Positions 46,759 to 56,439 of a stretch of 64,000 nt of DNA are shown here, one piece after another; the first letter of the stretch is position 1; each line of letters opens with the position of its first letter. Origin of the DNA: Aquatica leii (taxonomy: Eukaryota > Arthropoda > Insecta > Coleoptera > Lampyridae); the NCBI GenBank assembly GCA_035610365.1, contig CM069439.1:682001-746000 (forward strand), read 5' to 3'. The translations under genes and the position numbers were made by a program. The notes beneath the pieces were generated by a model. It saw nothing but the letters and a program-made list of their open reading frames with translations, had not been told where the DNA came from and did not search any database.

Positions 46759-46822
46759 AGAGTGAACTACTAGACAGCTGTTTCGCCCTTTTGGGGCTCA
46801 TCAGTAGTAGGAGATACACTCT
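46759..46822 (-). ncRNA. Type I hammerhead ribozyme, minus-strand copy
   Basis: Reverse complement of the plus-strand copies, with the same core CTGATGA, stem II GCCC/GGGC with loop CAAAA, GAAA, two-base-pair stem III with loop AGCT, and the GTC cleavage triplet. Stem I pairs 46805-46810 with 46767-46772 and is extended by 46817-46822 with 46759-46764. It is the only full ribozyme on this strand, because the second minus unit is cut off before it. Confidence 0.93.
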
Positions 46823-47062
46823 AATGTTGTTCCCACAATTGCATTGACGCCCCTTATAGCTTTATAACTAAGAACGACGAACTTAGCATTCACAAGTGTT
46901 TGATGGCAGAGCCATCTCATAGTATAAATTTACTATGTGATTAAAATTAACTGTAGATAGCTATAAACGATGGTAAATACGTTGAGTTGGTTTAACACCC
47001 GCGAATTTCAAAATATGCTTTGAATTATTCGTCGGGATAAAACCAATTGTGGGAACAACATT

Positions 47063-47126
47063 AGAGTGTATCTCCTACTACTGATGAGCCCCAAAAGGGC
47101 GAAACAGCTGTCTAGTAGTTCACTCT
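47063..47126 (+). ncRNA. Type I hammerhead ribozyme, plus-strand copy 1
   Basis: Core CTGATGA at 47081-47087; stem II pairs 47088-47091 with 47097-47100 (loop CAAAA). GAAA lies at 47101-47104. Stem III is A47104-U47111 and C47105-G47110 with loop AGCT. The cleavage triplet GTC at 47110-47112 puts the cut after C47112. Stem I pairs CTACTA (47075-47080) with TAGTAG (47113-47118) and, across an internal loop, AGAGTG (47063-47068) with CACTCT (47121-47126). Every invariant core residue of the hammerhead is present. A very short stem III is typical of Penelope-like and retrozyme hammerheads. Confidence 0.95.
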
Positions 47127-47405
47127 GGTGGCGTTTACACAATTGCATTGACATTGCTCACCCCCAATGTCCTTTTACGTTGCGGTTTTATCCCGACGAA
47201 TAATTCAAAGCATATTTTGAAATTCGCGGGTGTTAAACCAACTCAACGTATTTACCATCGTTTATAGCTATCTACAGTTAATTTTAATCACATAGTAAAT
47301 TTATACTATGAGATGGCTCTGCCATCAAACACTTGTGAATGCTAAGTTCGTCGTTCTTAATTATAAAGCTATAAGGGGCGTCAATGCAATTGTGGGAACA
47401 ACATT

Positions 47406-47469
47406 AGAGTGTATCTCCTACTACTGATGAGCCCCAAAAGGGCGAAACAGCTGTCTAGTAGTTCACTCT
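47406..47469 (+). ncRNA. Type I hammerhead ribozyme, plus-strand copy 2
   Basis: Identical in core and stems to copy 1. The predicted cut follows C47455, exactly 343 bp from the first cut, so a read-through plus-strand transcript would release a 343-nt monomer spanning 47113-47455. Hammerhead cleavage leaves 5'-OH and 2',3'-cyclic phosphate ends suited to circularisation by a host tRNA-type ligase; that step is inference. Confidence 0.95.
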
Positions 47470-47694
47470 GGTGGCGTTTACACAATTGCATTGACATTGC
47501 TCACCCCCAATGTCTTTTACGTTGCGGTTTTATCCCGACGAATAATTCAAAGCATATTTTGAAATTCGCGGGTGTTAAACCAACTCAACGTATTTACCAT
47601 CGTTTATAGCTATCTACAGTTAATTTTAATCACATAGTAAATTTATACTATGAGATGGCTCTGCCATCAAACACTTGTGAATGAAAGTAATAAC

Positions 47695-48820
47695 GTTGGT
47701 CAACAAATTTGCCACAAAAGTTCTGTTGGCAAAAATTAATTAGTATAAGCATACCATTCTTAACAGATAGCTCTAGTTTTAGAGTTCATTTTAATTGTAT
47801 TTTTACCCTAATTCTATTTTGATTTGTTTAGTTGAATAAAAATTATCCGATTGTTATCTTTGCATTTTCTCAACCGACAGGAATTAAAAAGATCAAAATG
47901 CGGCAAATTAAATTCTTGATATAACAAGGTATATTAAGCCGATAACATTAACAGACAGTAGTAATAAATGATTATGCTAAACCGTAAGTCCTGTTCTTTG
48001 ATTAATTCTATTCTTTTATTGACAGATTTGTTTTGACAGTGTCTTACAAAGTAGCTTAAGTGTGACACGTTATTACCTACATATTGTTTAAAATTTAAGT
48101 AACGTCTTAAAAGTAGTGTTTAAATGATCCAGATGCTTTTGGTTATGTTTGTGATTCTATCACCCTCAAATTAAAAAAAAAATGTTTTTTTTATGTTTTG
48201 GCTACAAAGTGACTCATAAAGATCACCTCTTGTACTTCTTATGTATTTTGTTTAACATGTGTAACAAACTTAAACAAATTGTTTTTTAGAAATAGACCTT
48301 TAATACTTTTTGTTATCCCGATTATTTAGAAAGAACAGTCAAATCATGTGAACGATTGCTATTTTGTCAATTTCCAAATGTGTTTAATAAAAATAATATA
48401 CACTCTATAGTATATCCAAATGTGTCAATAGTAGATCGTCCTGTTCCATATAGTTATAATTTGCCAGTGCTTATATATATAAAGACCTTTAAAAACGGAC
48501 ATTCTGGCCAAGATGAAGCTTGTGCTTTAGAAAAACACAATAACGTAAAGTTTAAAAGTTATTGGAAGAAAATAGGGTAGACTGATTTATACTTTTTTTA
48601 TTAATTATAATAAAAAATCGTTATGCTTAATATGCCAAAAAACTCTTTCTATTCAAAAAAAAATATAACGTCAAACGTCATTACGATACCAAGCATAAAA
48701 CTAAATTTAAATGTTTTTTTGGTGAATTACAGAAAAATAAAATTAACGCACTCAAATCTTCAGTAAAAAATTAACAAAATGTTTTCAAGCTTCAAGTTCA
48801 AAGTAACTAATCGAATGTAC
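47695..48820. other. AT-rich stretch, nothing recognised
   Basis: One 74-codon frame at 48356-48580 (MLFCQFPNVFNKNNIHSI onward) is not recognised. It may be decayed upstream sequence of the hAT transposase that follows. Confidence 0.45.
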
Positions 48821-48824
48821 GTGC

Positions 48825-49770
48825 AGGTTTAAGGGTAGCAGAAATACTTGCAAAGTCGGGGCGACCGTTTACTCACAGGGAACTAATAAAACAATTTGCT
48901 GCAGTTATGACCGAGAAGGTGTGCCCAGTTCAATAAAATAAAGAGACAGATTTATAAGTAAGTCTGCCAAAACATGTACACGGCGCACAGAAGATTTGGA
49001 CAATAATTTATACAAACAACTTTAGAAAAAGGTTGCACTATTTGAACGGTTCTGTTTATCTACCGATAAAAGTAATGACGTTCAGACACTGTCCAGCTTT
49101 GTTAGTGGAATCGATAAGTACTTTAATGTCTACGAAGAGCTTTTACAGTTATGTACTTTGGAAGGAACGACTACAAGGAAAGGCTTAGTTCGCCATTTAG
49201 AACAATCATTACTATCAATGCAATTACTATGGAAAAAATTTGTAAATCTAACAACCGACAAAGGAAAAAAAAACGCGTTGACAAAACAAGGGGTTAGTGG
49301 GTAGAATTAGAAATAAACCAAAATTCTAGCATAGAAAGAAGTAATGAACACCGTGATATTCATTGCAAACTACATCAGAAGAAATATGACACATCGTCAG
49401 TTTCAACCGTTTCTGTGTGATATACAAACAGTTCACCGTAGTGTCCTGTATTATTATGAAGTAAAATAATGGTTAAATATAGCTATAGTATTAAAAAGAT
49501 TTTTTGATCTAAGAAAAGAAATCAATACTTTTATAAAGAAAAAGGTAAATCTGTTTTAGAACTTATAGATCCCCAATAGGTGATAGACTTTGGGTTTTTG
49601 ATAGATTTAGCTCATGAGTTAAATACACTGAACGTAAGGTTTCAACGAAAAAGAAATGTTTTTTTTTATATGTACACAGATGTGAAGGCATTTTAAATGA
49701 AAAATCAACTCTTCATTAAAAATATCGACGAAAAAAAAATTGAATCATTTCACGAATTGTAAAAACGCTG
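48825..49770 (+). pseudogene. hAT transposase pseudogene, GTF2IRD2/EPM2AIP1-like type
   Basis: Blocks in order are LRVAEILAKSGRPFTHRELI, MTEKVCPVQ, ISLSAKTCTRRTEDLDNNLY, DKSNDVQTLSSFVSGIDKYF (the DEST-D...L..F..GVD block) and NVYEELLQLCTLEGTT. KNALTKQGVSG follows, and after degraded sequence come VLKRFFDLRKEINTFIKKKG and DFGFLIDLAHELNTLNVRFQ near 49490-49640. This order is that of hAT transposases that gave rise to vertebrate GTF2IRD2 C-termini. The DESTD acidic motif reads TDKSND. Many stops and shifts. The C-terminal dimerisation region and element ends were not found. Confidence 0.82.
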
Positions 49771-50040
49771 TCGAGGAAGCTAGAAGAAAATATTTAATAA
49801 AAAAATGATCAAATAAAGTGCATATTAATAAAGCTCTAAAATCAATTCACCGACAGACTTGGTGACTTCAAGAAGGTTTCTTATAAACTGAAGATTTTTG
49901 CAAATTTTTTTTCGTGTGATAAAGTAGATAAATTATAAGTAGTACTTTAATTTAATTTGATTTAATAATAAACTATATATGAGTTATTGTAATAAACCAC
50001 ATATCATAAGATATCTCAAAACAGTAGAATTGCATTCTGG
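49771..50040. other. AT-rich spacer
   Basis: Sequence between the hAT remnant and the Penelope-like 3' end; nothing recognised. Confidence 0.45.
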
Positions 50041-52110
50041 ATAATTTCAGTGTTGTCGTTATCACACAAGCTGAGCTTTCGTCACACGTCGCAGTAAACA
50101 TTTTCAGAGCCTGCCATAAACTGATTGATTGCGTGAAGTCTTGCTTTTATAGACCGGCCTCCGATCGATAAAACTGGTTTCTAAATTTCCGATAAAAGAA
50201 AACTAGAATCTCTGTTAATATTAAAAGAATCATTAATTATTTGAATGGATTCCTTAATTTTTCGCTGATAGTAATTACAAATATTAGCCAAAGCCGTAGT
50301 GTTTTTTAACAAAATTTGATGACTCGTTTTTAGCTTGTGTTCTGCCACCGCTGACTACATGTTTGATGTTTCTTAATGACTTAATGACGACTACAAGATC
50401 AAGGAATGCTTTAAACGCCGTCAGATTGAAAAGGAATTACGTACTTCACTGGATTTAAGAGTTGATCCAATTTAGGAAGAGTAAAAAAACCAATTAATGT
50501 TGTGTTTAAACAGCGATAGACACCGGTTGAGACATAGATTCCGTTGTTACTCTTGGTTTTGCAAACGTAAGCTTTGTAATAGATTGTTTAATTCTTTTTC
50601 TATTGTAAGTGTTTGCGATTAACACCTTGGCTAGATAATGTATATGTTTTTAAAGATTGTAAAGTTGACTTAAGGGAACAGCTTTGTACACTAAAGACTT
50701 CACTACTGATAATTTCTGAGAAAGGTGATGGTGAAACAATCCATTTAAATATTTATCTGTATAGGTAAGTGTTCGATAAACTGAATGTGATAATGAACCA
50801 TTTTCATTTCGTTTAAAAATGGTAACGAAAAATTCTTTTCTAAATTCCATAATAAAACAAATCTTTTGATGAATTGAGTTTAAACGACATAAAAACTTGT
50901 TGAGCGTAGACGACCATTTGTCAAATGACAAAGTGTCATCAACGTATCCGTAAGAGAATTTGGGTTTTAGATAAATTGTGGATAAAGCTTTTTTTCAAAT
51001 TTTCCATAAATATATTAGCAACAACCGGTGAAAGCGTAGAGCTCATAGCGGCTACTGATGTTTGTGAGTAAAACTTTTCTCAAGCAGTAAAATATGTAGA
51101 CGTCAAAAATTTTTTGATAATAATATTGATGTTTAAAATATCGTTCTCGTTTAATAAAGATATGATAATGTTAATTGAATCAGGTACCGACACGTTAGTA
51201 AACAAAGACTGAAGATACTTAGAGGTTTTATAAGTAAATGAATTTATATTAATTTTATTTATTAAATAATCCGTAAAATCGAGGAGTTTGAGAATCTTTT
51301 GGTACTAAAAGTTTTTTCTAGATATTATAGATTTTATAGATGAAGAAGGATATTTGGAAATTTCTTTATACGACCCGTCTGAGAGAAGATGGTAGATTTT
51401 GTTATCATAAACTGATCGATTCTTAATAACAGTAGCGTTCCCTTTGTCAGTCTTGAGTATGACTATAGATTTGTCTTCTTTAAAATATTTTAATGCAAAA
51501 AATTCCGGTTTTGGAATGTTCCGAAAAATTTATGTAGTTTCAAAGCGTATTTCTTTTGCAAGAAGATGAGAAACTTGGATAAAAGCTTTTGCAGCTAATA
51601 CAATTTCTTCAATAGAAAGTTGTTTTGGAGCAAATAAAAAATTAAAACCTTTCGATAAAGCAGCTGTTTCTGTAGAGAACAATGAGCGTGAAGATAAACT
51701 AATCACAGTTTCGGGTGCACTAATTTGTTAAATTCCTTAAGATGATTACTTGTAACTATTTCTTTAACTCTTTAGGCTTGTTCAAAAGAAATTCGATCAA
51801 TAAAACTATAATCAAAAGACAAAAAGACCCTAACGAGTTCTAGAGGAAAATACAATAAAGATTAATTTCTCTTCTAATTAAATGAATACGTTCTCTAATT
51901 AACGGAAGACCTGCGCAAATTAATATTTTTGAAACGATTTCGGATTTTACATGATGACTTAGTTTAAACACTTGAGAACAACTCGATTATCACTACAACG
52001 TATAAAGAAGATTAAACTACGCAGCAATCTTACCAGTTTAATACGAAGGGTTGACAACTTTTTTGTTTTCTTTTTAATATCTTCTCCATAAAGGATTGGT
52101 ATGGTATAAT
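50041..52110 (-). mobile_element. Penelope-like element, nearly full coding span, decayed
   Basis: The minus strand carries, in order, an N-terminal region, TDKGNATVIKNRSVYDNKIY near 51430 and a SLFTNVSVPDSINIIISLLN block near 51180. KKFLTSTYFTA leads to VAAMSSTLSPVVANIFMENL near 51040, the GAAMGSPLSP.VANIFM block. A degraded LRY.DD-type catalytic segment near 50940 runs into FIMEFRKEFFVTIFKRNENG and VYRTLTYTDKYLNGLFHHHL near 50760. The GIY-YIG region is only weakly visible. The C-terminus is KESIQIINDSFNINRDSSFL near 50240. Several breaks. A partner 3' fragment lies inverted at 54500-54830. Confidence 0.87.
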
Positions 52111-52216
52111 TCAGGTTTCCACGGGTTCCATTCGTATTACAATGTTCGATCCGTTCTGGATAATTCTTGTGTTAATAACAGTGTCGTTCTCTTTGTCAGC
52201 TTTAAGTATGACTATA

Positions 52217-54467
52217 CAGGGCGTATCTGATTAACGGGTTGTTATTTTAGCAGGTAAAATTATAGCATAAATACAAGCAAAAAATGTTAAATTCCATTAA
52301 AACATTTAAAAAAATCATAATTTTTAGCAATAAAATCGTAAATTACGGGCCGGTAGTTTTCCTTAGATTGTTGACACCACGAATAAAAACACAACCGTCT
52401 AAATGTCGCCAAAAATTATTTGTTACTTGTGTACATTTTCTGCCTAATTCAATTGCATTTGCGGCTTTCCTATAAGAAATGATGAAGGAATGTCTACATA
52501 TTTTTTTAAGGTTATGTTGTCATAAAACTACTTTGAAGTAGTATGTACACGTTTGTATTGACTTTCTAGCATGCTATAATTTTTTTTAAACTTTTTTCCT
52601 TGATTTCATTAAGATATGTCTAACCGAAATATGGCAAATTGAGCTTAGGTTGTCATATCGACTAACCTCTATATTTGTGCACCTCGCCTCGATACTGCTT
52701 TCCCTTTTAGTAAATCAGCAAAAGTTATTTTTAACTTATCTTGTTGTTCTTTCAAGTTATCGAATTTCTCTCTAAAAAATCGTCGCCAGCAAAATTTGAT
52801 TATATTTGTAAATTTATTTTAAATTATAAATAAAATATCTAATGAACTGTTAATCTTAGAAAATTTTTCTATTTCAATAAATTGTTAGAAAGAATTATCT
52901 CTATAAGAAACTGTAAAAATAATTAGAATAGTTTACATATGTACAAAATTATATAAGAAAAACTATTTAAAATGGCGAATAGGCCCACTTCTGATTTTTT
53001 TATCAGGTTATCTTTTGATAGAACTGAGACAATTTAAAAAGCCAGCTTCATACTAAATTTGAGGTTACTAGGACTTTTGGTTTGAAAGTTATCGTGGGTA
53101 CATCGTTACACACACACACAAGACACCCAAAAATTGTTTGTCAAAAATACATTTTTTTAATTCAGGAGACCTTGAAGCGTAAAACTATACAAACAAATTT
53201 TTTGAAAAAAAAATTGCGATCGCTATACTTTTTTTATAGAAAAGTAAAAATCGATTTTACAGCTTTCGTTTACTATTTACGGGTGTTTTGTATACTTCAT
53301 CTTTCACATAGCTCCAGAAAAAAGTCTAAAAAGTTAATATTTTGCCTAAGGGCTGACTAGCGTCTAGTGTTGTTTCTACCAATCTAACGACTCATAAAAA
53401 TTTTATTTAAGAAATAATTGCAAACGGGGGATTTACTTGCGTAGGAGCTCTATCGTGCATAAATTACTGCAAACTGCAAGGGGCAAGTCTTCAAATTCTT
53501 GCGCAAAAGTTTCTTGTAAAAGTACAAGTCGCCTGTAAGTCTTTCTGCTAAAATGAACGGACCAATTAAACTATTTCTCAAAATACCTGACCAAACACTA
53601 ATAGAAAACCGCAATTTACTTTGTTGAATTTCATGAGGGTTTTCTTCATTTTAAACATGCGTATTGTGAAAATTTAGGATTCCATTTCGTGTAAAACAAC
53701 ACTTAAAATAGTATTTTGGCATTAAATTCAGGGCCAAAAACTTGTTGCTGCAACCACTCACAAAACTCAAGTCGCGGTTCAAAATCAACGTCGGTTAACT
53801 GTTGGACTCGAACATGGTAAGGGTACAAAGAATAATTTTTTAAAATACGATGTAGCGTACTATGGAACACGTTAACTGCGCGGCAAGCAATTGTCTATTA
53901 AGATATTGCTCAACCTACAATCTACGTGTGATGTAGAGGTTACAATTACACATTAAAACAGTACCACTGTTGTACATAATAAAGAAAGTTTAAATTAAAT
54001 ATCATAAAGTACGAGTACGTTAACACAAAACACTTAGCATCAACTAAAGAAATCCGTTAAAAAATCAAGACAAAAATAAATCAGATTGTCGATCTCAGTT
54101 CTAAGAAAGCTGAATTTGAAGTCTTGTTTTGGTTACAATCAAAGGTAAACGTAATCGTGTACACAAAATACATTTTGTTAAGCTAGGCCAGTAATAATGC
54201 TAAAAAATAAATTATTTTTTTACCAATTGATTTTGTAGATTATAGAAAATTAAAAAAAACACACAATCGATACGTTTCACGGATTTTACAGCATTTACAT
54301 TCATTGTTTACCGCACAGTTACAATCAACAAACAATTTTCATTTGCTTAGATAGTCAGAATCGGTCTAAAAACTTTGATTGCAGATATCTCAAAACTGAG
54401 TACTTTAGACCAAATGTTTAAAGAAAAAACTTTCATTTAACGTAGACGTATTTTATATACACTCTGT
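52217..54467 (-). mobile_element. Tc1/mariner family M, copy 3, both ends present (2251 bp)
   Basis: TA dinucleotides flank ends CAGGGCGTATCTGATTAACG (left) and, reverse-complemented, CAGAGTGTATATAAAATACG (right). On the minus strand the transposase remnant includes LPYHVRVQQLTDVDFEPRLE-like sequence near 53790 and CFTRNGILNFHNTHV-like sequence near 53680. The LQETFAQEFEDL segment near 53500 and a distant 3' tail (53360-52260) shared with copy 1 follow. The first Asp block near 53710 is altered. At 2.25 kb it is much longer than a standard 1.3-kb mariner, because of long noncoding ends. It sits between the two inverted Penelope-like parts. Confidence 0.82.
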
Positions 54468-54499
54468 ATATCAAAGCAGTCGTTTTAAACAATCTTTTA

Positions 54500-54830
54500 A
54501 GTCAGCGGTGGCGAAACACGTGCTAGAAACGAGCCATCAAATTTTGCTTGAAAACATTTAGATTTTGGCTAATGTTTCGAATTACTATCAGCAAAGAATT
54601 AGGGATTTTATTGAAATAATTAAAAATTCTTTTAATATTAATTAACCGAGGTTTTAGTTTTCTTTTACCAGTTTTATCGATCGGAAGCTGGTTTATAAAA
54701 GCGACAATTCACGGTGCAATCAATCAGTTTATGCCAGGCTCTGAAAATGCGACGTGTGACGAAAGCTCAGCTTGTGTGATAACCACAATTCCGGAATTAT
54801 CCAGAATGGAAAGTTTTAATATCTTAAAAT
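54500..54830 (+). mobile_element. Penelope-like 3' end, inverted partner of 50041-52110
   Basis: The plus strand encodes SAVAKHVLETSHQILLENI, then NVSNYYQQRIRDFIEIIKNS, matching the C-terminal part of the minus-strand element (VAEHKLKTSHQILLKNT, NICNYYQRKIKESIQIINDS). The end TGTGACGAAAGCTCAGCTTG mirrors the minus-strand terminus near 50080. The two copies are therefore head to head with the mariner copy between them. Confidence 0.85.
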
Positions 54831-56000
54831 AGCCCAATTTTATCCTCTATAATTTAATATGAATAAATATTTATCTCTATTTCGTTATAAGAATTAGCAA
54901 TTCTTACACTAAAATCTGTATAACAAATAGCAAATTCTTACACGAATTTTAGTAATGTTAGTTTTTTAGTTGGGATCTCTGCATCGTAAGTTGACGTTAC
55001 ATAAAAAAGAAATCAAAATTATTGTAACTTAACAATTGCAATTCAAATGTTGATTCCAAGATAAAATATTTACTTATAAAGGTATAAAGAGATCATTTCA
55101 TAATATTTTAGGTTAACATACATAAGTTTCAATATGTCATAGTATTAACCAATTCAATAAAGTTTTTCAATGTTTGTTTAAAAAATTATGTTTATTTGTT
55201 TTGTGTGTGTATGTAGATGATAAAGTGCTTTATAAAACAAATCAAATTAAAAATTACTCAAAATTTGAACTTGAATACTAAATATATTTTAATGACTAAA
55301 AAATTAAAAATTAAGAAAATGAGTAAAACTACTAAATTAAAAGAAATTGCATATAAATTTTAAAATAAAACAGAATATCTGACGCTAATTTACATTATGT
55401 AATTTAATTCTTATGTATTAAGACTTACTAATACAAATTTCACCGTATATACAAAATTTCTAAATAACGAAGCTCATTGCTACAGAAACGAATGAAATCG
55501 ATTAATAATCGTTTTCTTCTTTATGTTTGAGCACTGAGCAGTACGATTTAATACAAATATGAATTATCAACAGATACAGTACTTTTTTGTGACAACCCTA
55601 CTGCAAAATAACATAAACAAATTTATATCAATAAACAATTTTGGTTAATAAATGTATTTATGATAGATGTACTATTCTATAGAAAGCTGCTAATTATGAA
55701 AAAATGTAGAATATACAGATAAATAAGTAAAATACCGGTAAAATCTAGACATTGTTTAGATTTAGCTCATAAAATAATTTCAGTGAATAGCAAGTGAAAG
55801 AGAAGCACTATAAAAAGTAACTGCAATTATTTTTTTAAGTAGAAGAAAGCGTTATCAGAGTTATTATATTTTGACCTAAATTGATAATACTGAGATTCTT
55901 AATAAATTTGACGATGCTAATATAAATTGAATAAAAGCTTTGGCAACTGAAAAAATTAGAAACAAGGGTAGGATTGTCGTGTGCTGCTCTGTTAAGTAAT
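54831..56000. other. AT-rich stretch, nothing recognised
   Basis: No supportable feature on either strand. Confidence 0.55.
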
Positions 56001-56149
56001 TGTAAGTAAGCTTACGGTTATACGCTACGGGGCGTGTCAGAACTAACATTTCGAGTCTGTGAACTGCAGTAGAAATAGACTTGGCTTTGGTTAAGCTATG
56101 ACTGTTAAGTACGGCTGCCTACAACAGTAGCGACAGTCTTAAATTCGAT

Positions 56150-56430
56150 TTTTCGCGGCGTTAGTTTTAAACGCGCAGCTTTCTTTACTTGTAGAAAATT
56201 CGGCGTGTTTTTGTTATTGTTTTATCTTTGAAAAAACGCGTTTTTTCGAATTTTTTGGGTTTATTCTATAATTGTAATTGAGTGTTATAAATAGTACGTC
56301 TGGCAGTTGCGATTTATGCGAAACTTAAAATAGAAAAGTGAATGTTGTGTTATAGTTGCAAACGCAAATTCGAATTTTTCTGAAAGAGCTTCGGTTCCCC
56401 TCAATTCAATTAAAAGAAAATTGTAATTGG
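56150..56430 (+). promoter_or_regulatory. Candidate promoter and noncoding first exon
   Basis: A less AT-rich region (CGCGGCG, CGCGCAGC and GACGG-type words from about 56000) contains TTATAAATAG near 56287 and, about 140 bp on, a donor-like ATTG|GTAAGTG at about 56429. No long open frame lies between, so it would be a 5' untranslated exon spliced far downstream. It is the second such patch in the window after 32850-32990. Evidence is sequence-pattern only. Confidence 0.3.
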
Positions 56431-56439
56431 TAAGTGTAT

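Larger units (their letters stand above)
46609..47682. mobile_element. Retrozyme-like element: head-to-head 343-bp hammerhead repeats
   Basis: A 12-bp duplication GAAAGTAATAAC (46597-46608 and 47683-47694) bounds 1074 bp. A 343-bp unit is present as one complete plus one partial copy on the minus strand (period 46608 to 46951). It then inverts at about 47044 into one complete plus one nearly complete copy on the plus strand (period 47045 to 47388). Copies differ at very few positions. Three complete hammerhead ribozymes are present, and there is no convincing protein. Known metazoan retrozymes are tandem units of this size with type I hammerheads, thought to spread through circular RNA using Penelope-type enzymes. 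The inverted arrangement matches Penelope-like insertions nearby. Near-identity of units suggests a young insertion. Confidence 0.9.

Noticed and set aside
47409-47609. 66-codon frame inside the hammerhead repeat
   Set aside because: It crosses the ribozyme and repeat unit, has no family similarity, and the same region is better explained as structured RNA.
46609-47682. CRISPR-like or simple satellite array
   Set aside because: The repeats are 343 bp, inverted in the middle and bounded by one target duplication, so it is an insertion, not a CRISPR or centromeric-type array.
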